A stretch of 10,038 nucleotides of DNA from JAFALX01 sp050734185 (lineage in GTDB: Bacteria; Chloroflexota; Dormibacteria; Aeolococcales; Aeolococcaceae). This document shows, one piece after another, positions 6,542 through 10,038 of this stretch. Made by a program: the position numbers and the translations under genes. The stretch spans positions 1-10,038 of the forward strand of contig JBOHUE010000171.1 in assembly GCA_050734185.1 (NCBI GenBank). The letters are read 5' to 3'. The notes beneath the pieces were generated by a model that was not told the DNA's origin, ran no database searches, and saw nothing but the letters and a program-made list of their open reading frames with translations. Every line of letters starts with the position of its first letter. Positions within the stretch are counted from its first letter, which is position 1.

Positions 6542-7513
6542 CTACTTTCGCGTTCCAGCAGGCGTGGCCCGGTCCTCCGGCGCCGGAGCCTCGGCGCTGT
6601 CAGAGGCATCGTCATCAATCCGCGTAACGATGTTCTGAGCCCACTCAACAAATGCTGCGGGGTGCTGCGGCTTCGGGTCGAGTCTTGTCAGGCGACGCTG
6701 AAACCCCACTCCGTCGATACGGAACCGGCTGCGAGCCAGGAGCGCGACGCCCACGAAGAGAAGCGCCAAAGTTGCACCCACACCTGCGATGAGCGGCGCC
6801 GGAACCCCCGTGGAGATCTCGCCGCGCGCCGAGGGAGTTGTTCTCGAGAGGGGCCCAACGTAGGCGCCGCCGTCGTCGGCCCGCAGCGATCCTAACGCCG
6901 GGCTGCGCTGCACATACTCGGTGGGCGCTTCAGGTGCGGCGGCGGAGGACGCGTCTGGGACCGGCTGCGCACTTGATATCGACGGGGTGGTGAGAGACGG
7001 CGTCGTCACCGCCGCCGCGCTCGACTGCGTCGGTGCTGGCTGCTGCATCTGCGCTGGCTGCTGCATCTGAGCTGGCTGCTGCGTCGGCACGCTGCTTCCC
7101 GACCCGGTGGACGGTTGCGACGGTGCCGGGACCTGAATGACGGCACGAGCCGGGGTTCCCGGAACCGGGAGGCCGGAGGCATTCGCCTGCGTGGCCGCGA
7201 CGACGTAGTAGCCAGAGGACAACTGAGGAACAGTGAAGGCGAACGCGATGGTCCCGTTCGTTGCGGGAAGTCCGGACCACAGCACAGTTCCACTTGGGCT
7301 GTTGAGGTGGACGCTGACAGCAGATCCCGCGGGGTCGAACGCTGAGCCGGATCCGCTGAGGGACGATCCCGGCTGTACGGAGGCGGTACTCAGCGATATT
7401 TGGGCTGTCGCGGTACACGCGAGCACGGTGATAGCCGCCAACAGCAACACCACCACGACCCCGAACGACGCGGCAGCAAGGTGCATCGCGCGCGAACCGG
7501 ACAACAGCTTCAT
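6542..7513 (-). CDS. Secreted Ig-like (IPT-type) TM protein with cytoplasmic tail, paralogue of 5507-6313
   Basis: 323 residues from ATG 7513, chosen because GGAGAG sits 6 nt upstream and a signal peptide follows at once (MKLLSGSR, hydrophobic 11-32, VLAC). Longer starts at 7543 or 7654 add a polar segment before the signal peptide. The Ig-like domain at about 36-130 (VQPGSSLSGSGSAFDPAG, SGTVLWSGL, GTIAFAFTVPQLSSGYYVVAATQ) matches the plus-strand paralogue in order and motif. A Ser/Pro/Gln/Ala stalk at 131-235 includes the hexapeptide repeat QQPAQM. A TM helix at about 238-260 is followed by RSRFR and a cytoplasmic tail of about 60 residues (VEWAQNIVTRIDDDASDS...), longer than in the paralogue. 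The gene lies downstream of the second propeller gene with a 252-bp gap and probably its own promoter. Role unknown. Confidence 0.8.
   Translation of the reverse strand: MKLLSGSRAMHLAAASFGVVVVLLLAAITVLACTATAQISLSTASVQPGSSLSGSGSAFDPAGSAVSVHLNSPSGTVLWSGLPATNGTIAFAFTVPQLSSGYYVVAATQANASGLPVPGTPARAVIQVPAPSQPSTGSGSSVPTQQPAQMQQPAQMQQPAPTQSSAAAVTTPSLTTPSISSAQPVPDASSAAAPEAPTEYVQRSPALGSLRADDGGAYVGPLSRTTPSARGEISTGVPAPLIAGVGATLALLFVGVALLARSRFRIDGVGFQRRLTRLDPKPQHPAAFVEWAQNIVTRIDDDASDSAEAPAPEDRATPAGTRK
7035..7088 (-). repeat. Three 18-bp tandem repeats in the stalk of the Ig-like protein
   Basis: GCTGGCTGCTGC begins at 7035, 7053 and 7071. In frame on the minus strand the units encode QQPAQM-type hexapeptides (residues about 145-162). 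The in-frame period suggests copy-number variation can lengthen or shorten the stalk without breaking the gene. Confidence 0.8.
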
Positions 7514-7605
7514 CTCGTGCTCTCCATCGAATTCATCTCGCATGTGCCCCGCACCACCCTTATGGTTGGGTATGGTGCTGGAGAGGATGGCGCTGGCGAT
7601 GTGCG

Positions 7606-7621
7606 TTGCACAGGGCAACAA
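7606..7621 (-). promoter_or_regulatory. 16-bp motif upstream of the minus-strand Ig-like gene (putative operator, copy 1)
   Basis: Plus-strand TTGCACAGGGCAACAA, 92 bp upstream of ATG 7513. With its flanks it contains an inverted repeat, GTTGC-ACAGG-GCAAC (7605-7619). It matches 15 of 16 bases at 9541-9556, which stands 96 bp upstream of the partner propeller gene. Shared sequence and distance suggest common regulation. The remaining gap sequence 7514-7765 shows a weak CCACC/GGTGG pair (7622-7643) around a T-rich loop and nothing else. Confidence 0.5.
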
Positions 7622-7765
7622 CCACCCATTTTTTGTTTGGTGGCATCCCAACAAGACCAGGCTTTGGCGGAGCGACTGACGGGGTTCATGTCGCTTCAGG
7701 CGTAGCTGTCACGTCACTCTGCATGCCTGCGAAGCTGATTCGCGCGAGAGGCCGTCTGCCACGCG

Positions 7766-9444
7766 TCACTTCGATTCCCTTTGCTGGCGGCGCTTGCGCA
7801 GGATGCGCGGGCGCAGCCCGACCAGTGCAAGGAGCGCGCCCGATGCACCGAGCAGTGTCACGCCGATTAGCTCGGCCGGCAGTGTGAAGCAGTTCCGGTC
7901 GCCGGCACGGGCACCGAGGCCGCAGCCACTGAGCTCGCCGGTGATGGCGTGAGTGGGGCCGCATTCACTGAGCTCGCCGGTGATGGCGCGGATGGCGCAA
8001 AACTCAGGGATGAGAAGTAAATGTCGTGGAACGCGTTGCTGAGCGTGCCGTTGCGGCTGTCGGTCCAGACGACGTCAGTACCTGCGTTGGTGGACGCCAC
8101 CAGGTGATCCGTGTTTACCTGATAGTCGAAGGTCCCGCCGTTACCGCTCGAGACGCACACGTTCGTCGTGACGCTATCCAGCCGTTCTGGTGCCGAGAAC
8201 GTGCCACCGCCATCCGCGGAGGAGGCGAAGAACGTGTCTTGAAAACCAAGCTGCGGGGGAGACGCGATGCAGTTGAAAGTCGCGGGAGAATCGTCGAAGA
8301 AGACGAGATCGAGCCGTCCGTCGGGCGCGAGCGACAGCGCGGGAGACGTCTGGCTATGGTCAGCTGGCTCGGATGGGACGCCGACGATTCGCGGCTGCGA
8401 CCACGACGCGCCGCCGTCAGACGTTGTCTGCAGGTGGACCCGCGGGCTACACCCAGGTGGATTCGATGCAGTGCACGACGACGGTTCCAGGGCCGACCAC
8501 GCTACCGCCGCGCTGCCGCTGCCTGAGAGGCCCGACACGGACTGGAAGGGGACACTGCGACAGTCGCCCGCGCTGCCGCAAGCGGCGTTCGGAGCGGGAA
8601 CGGACGCGGCGATGACCACTGCAGGTGCGAAGGTTGCGCCGTGGTCCTGAGACGTACGGACCGTCAGGTTGACGCTGGACAACGGCGCGGTGCCAGTCTG
8701 GTAGACGACGTAGAGTTCGCCGTCGGCGCCGACACCAGGCACGGGCACCACACCGTAGCTATGGGTCACGTCCGGCGTCAGCACCATCGACGATGACCAG
8801 TGCACCCCGTCGAGGGAAGAGCCGGTCGCTGCGTCGGCGCCGGTGAAGTTTCTGGCGAACCGCGCCCAGGTCGCATACACACGACCTGTTGTTTTGTCGA
8901 CCGCGAGGGAGAGGTTGTCAGCGCTTTGGTCGACACCGGCGGCACTCGTCGTCGGGTCCGGCTGCGTTGTATCGATCGGCGTCGGCGCGCTGAAAGTGGC
9001 TCCCCCGTCGGTGGACCGCATTGCGTAGGGCGTTCCGTAATAGCCACCACTGCCAAAGTGGGTGGAATCGAACGCGTAGACGAGGGCGCCGTCGGGCTGG
9101 AAGACAACCCGCGGGAGCCCGCACGTCTTTTGGCCGGCGGGGAGTTGATATGGCGCACCCGACCCGACGACGGGGCCGTCCAGCCATGTATTGCCGCCGT
9201 CGGATGAGCTCGCGAGGTGGCACGCGAGTGACTGGAGCGCTTCGTCATAGGCAACGACGACGTGCGAGCTGTTGGCGGGATCTATCGCAACGTCAGGATG
9301 TGAGTACGCCCCCGGGGGACTCGGGGCGGACACACGGACGTTGGAAAGCACCACCGTCTGCGCGCTGGCGGTCAGCAAGCTCGCCAGCAGTATTCCGCAC
9401 GCGCCGACGGCGAGCACGATTCCTCGCCCTGCCCATGGCTTCAT
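7766..9444 (-). CDS. Secreted sialidase-like Asp-box propeller with C-terminal membrane anchor (frameshifted near its end)
   Basis: Start ATG 9444 has a strong GGAAGGAG upstream and a signal peptide (residues 1-28, ending TASAQ). Six Asp-box-like motifs lie at 79-87 (SSSDGGNTW), 143-151, 208-216, 263-272, 339-348 and 408-416; the closing segment is VVWTDSRNG at 458-466. It is paralogous to the propeller at 2898-4247 but has no CWB2 part. Instead it has a Ser/Pro/Ala linker with a 13-residue repeat, then VPATG (513-517). The uncorrected frame stops at 7867. Restoring one missing base near 7894-7896 continues VPATG as NCFTLPAELIGVTLLGAS, then LLALVGL and RPRILRKRRQQRESK, stop 7766-7768: a typical TM anchor with basic tail, corrected length about 559. 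VPATG resembles a sortase signal before a hydrophobic helix, but this is uncertain. Whether it hydrolyses glycans is unknown. Confidence 0.8.
7893..7896 (-). other. Single-base deletion site hiding the membrane anchor
   Basis: Minus-strand ACC GGA ACT GCT leads to a stop after HCRPS. Reading ACC GGN AAC TGC TTC instead opens 42 residues with hydrophobic helix and Arg/Lys tail. All other surface proteins in the window end this way, so the second reading is the likely ancestral one. Confidence 0.7.
7927..7988 (-). repeat. 23-bp direct repeats with 39-bp period in the propeller linker
   Basis: A 23-bp sequence beginning CACTGAGCTCGCCGG is exact at 7927-7949 and 7966-7988. It encodes a repeated PSPASSV peptide in the linker before the anchor. 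The period of 39 bp is in frame (13 codons). Confidence 0.8.
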
Positions 9445-9468
9445 GATCTCTCCTTCCTGACCCCGCGG

Positions 9469-9486
9469 CTCCGATCCGGATCCGAG
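9469..9486. promoter_or_regulatory. 18-bp near-palindrome in the leader of the minus-strand propeller
   Basis: CTCCGATCCGGATCCGAG is symmetric except at one base pair and lies 25-42 bp upstream of ATG 9444, next to the ribosome binding site. It could be an operator or a leader hairpin. Function is inferred from position only. Confidence 0.35.
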
Positions 9487-9540
9487 CTGAACTCACCTCG
9501 CAGGCGAGATGTCGTAGAACCATGGACCCCACCGGCAGGC

Positions 9541-9556
9541 TTGCACAGGGCAGCAA
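9541..9556 (-). promoter_or_regulatory. 16-bp motif upstream of the minus-strand propeller (putative operator, copy 2)
   Basis: Plus-strand TTGCACAGGGCAGCAA, 96 bp upstream of ATG 9444 and 7 bp from the end of the upstream LuxR gene. It differs from the 7606-7621 copy at one base. A TAATTAATT stretch (9561-9569) lies immediately upstream on the minus strand and could be promoter material. Confidence 0.5.
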
Positions 9557-9563
9557 TGCCTAA

Positions 9564-10038
9564 TTAATTCCCGAGCAACGATGCGCCGTGGTGCTTAGCG
9601 GACAGCTGTCGACGGGAACGAAGACCGAGCTTCGCCAGAACCGAACTCACATGGTGGTTGACAGTCCGGCGCGAGAGATAGAGCTGCGCTGCGATCTCCT
9701 CATCGCTGAGCCCCTTGGCCGCAAGCCGAGCCACTTCCCGCTCGCGTGGCGAGAGCTCTGTGCCGTAACTCCTGCGCCCGCGACGCTGGCTCGGTCTCGG
9801 GGCGATGACACCGAAGCGGCGGAGCTCTTTGCGCACTCGGGCAGAGTCTCCGACAGCGCCGAGAGACTCGAACTGCTCGAGGGCTCCCATAAGGATCTCT
9901 GCATTCGAATCGCCAGGACCGGTCAGCTGACAAATTCCGAGGCGTTCGGCGGCGCGCGCTTCCAGGTACGGGCGCGACGCGTCGCGGTACAGCTTGAGAG
10001 TCGTGTCAAACGCGGCCGCAGCCGCCGCGGGGCGGCCC
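9564..10038 (-). CDS. C-terminal part of a LuxR-type (LAL-like) transcriptional regulator, open to the window edge
   Basis: The frame stays open from 10037 to TAA 9564 (157 residues visible); the ATG at 9890 is internal. Upstream residues FDTTLKLYRDASRPYLEARAAERLG ... ALEQFESLGAVGDSARVRKELRRFGV are TPR-like helices typical of LAL-group regulators. The HTH follows: ELSPREREVARLAAKGLSDEEIAAQLYLSRRTVNHHVSSVLAKLGLRSRRQL, complete, unlike the left-hand regulator. An N-terminal ATPase or sensor part would lie beyond the window. It is codirectional with the propeller gene (119-bp gap), so it probably controls that cassette. It is a different subfamily from the regulator at 111-2694, judging by HTH and linker sequence. 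Confidence 0.85.
   Translation of the reverse strand, partial: GRPAAAAAAFDTTLKLYRDASRPYLEARAAERLGICQLTGPGDSNAEILMGALEQFESLGAVGDSARVRKELRRFGVIAPRPSQRRGRRSYGTELSPREREVARLAAKGLSDEEIAAQLYLSRRTVNHHVSSVLAKLGLRSRRQLSAKHHGASLLGN

Noticed and set aside
7035..7088. Short tandem repeats as CRISPR-like array
   Set aside because: There are no unique spacers. The period is 18 bp, in frame and encoding QQPAQM within a protein stalk.
7622..7643. CCACC/GGTGG inverted pair around a T-rich loop as terminator of the propeller gene
   Set aside because: Only a 5-bp stem with a 12-nt loop and no T-tract on the transcribed side, so too weak to call.
7686..7964. 92-residue minus-strand frame at the end of the second propeller
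   Set aside because: Basic Arg/His-rich shadow. The third frame gives the hydrophobic anchor expected for this protein.

Overview
The window is GC-rich and densely coded. It carries a LAL-type LuxR regulator (STAND-like ATPase plus TPR-like helices plus LuxR HTH), beta-propellers rich in Asp-boxes, a CWB2 cell-wall-binding module and extracellular proteins with Pro/Ala/Gln-rich linkers and single C-terminal membrane anchors. Together these suggest a high-GC Actinomycetota, possibly Thermoleophilia/Solirubrobacterales-like. That placement is inferred from protein style only. There are no rRNA, tRNA or CRISPR features.

Layout, left to right. Positions 1-127 look like the end of an insertion sequence, with three 23-bp tandem terminal repeats, probably IS21-like. 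It has cut into the last helix of the HTH domain of a large minus-strand LAL regulator (111-2694), which is also split by a +1 frameshift near 593-596. A divergent intergenic region (2695-2897) holds a perfect inverted repeat. On the plus strand follow a secreted six-Asp-box propeller fused to CWB2 repeats (2898-5482, broken into three frames by two single-base shifts) and, 24 nt later, a small signal-peptide/Ig-like/TM protein (5507-6313). A bidirectional hairpin terminator (6488-6513) closes this operon. On the minus strand, facing it, lie a paralogous Ig-like/TM protein (6542-7513) and a paralogous secreted propeller (7766-9444, whose true membrane-anchored C-terminus is hidden by a single-base deletion). 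Upstream of that is the C-terminal part of another LuxR-type regulator (9564 to beyond the window end).

The main result is a mirror-image locus: two paralogous cassettes of [surface propeller + small Ig-like TM protein] pointing at each other, each bordered on its outer side by a LuxR-family regulator. The propellers share the repeat fold but differ in anchoring (CWB2 plus a short C-terminal helix versus a Ser/Pro linker, a VPATG motif and a TM helix). The two minus-strand surface genes also share a 16-bp motif (15/16 identical) at almost the same distance from their start codons, suggesting co-regulation. A plausible reading is a regulated cell-surface adhesion, ligand-binding or glycan-interacting system. 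The substrate is unknown, and catalytic sialidase activity cannot be claimed.

Four single-base frameshifts in three long genes need a decision between sequencing/assembly error and real gene decay. The insertion-sequence truncation of the left regulator is independent of that question.
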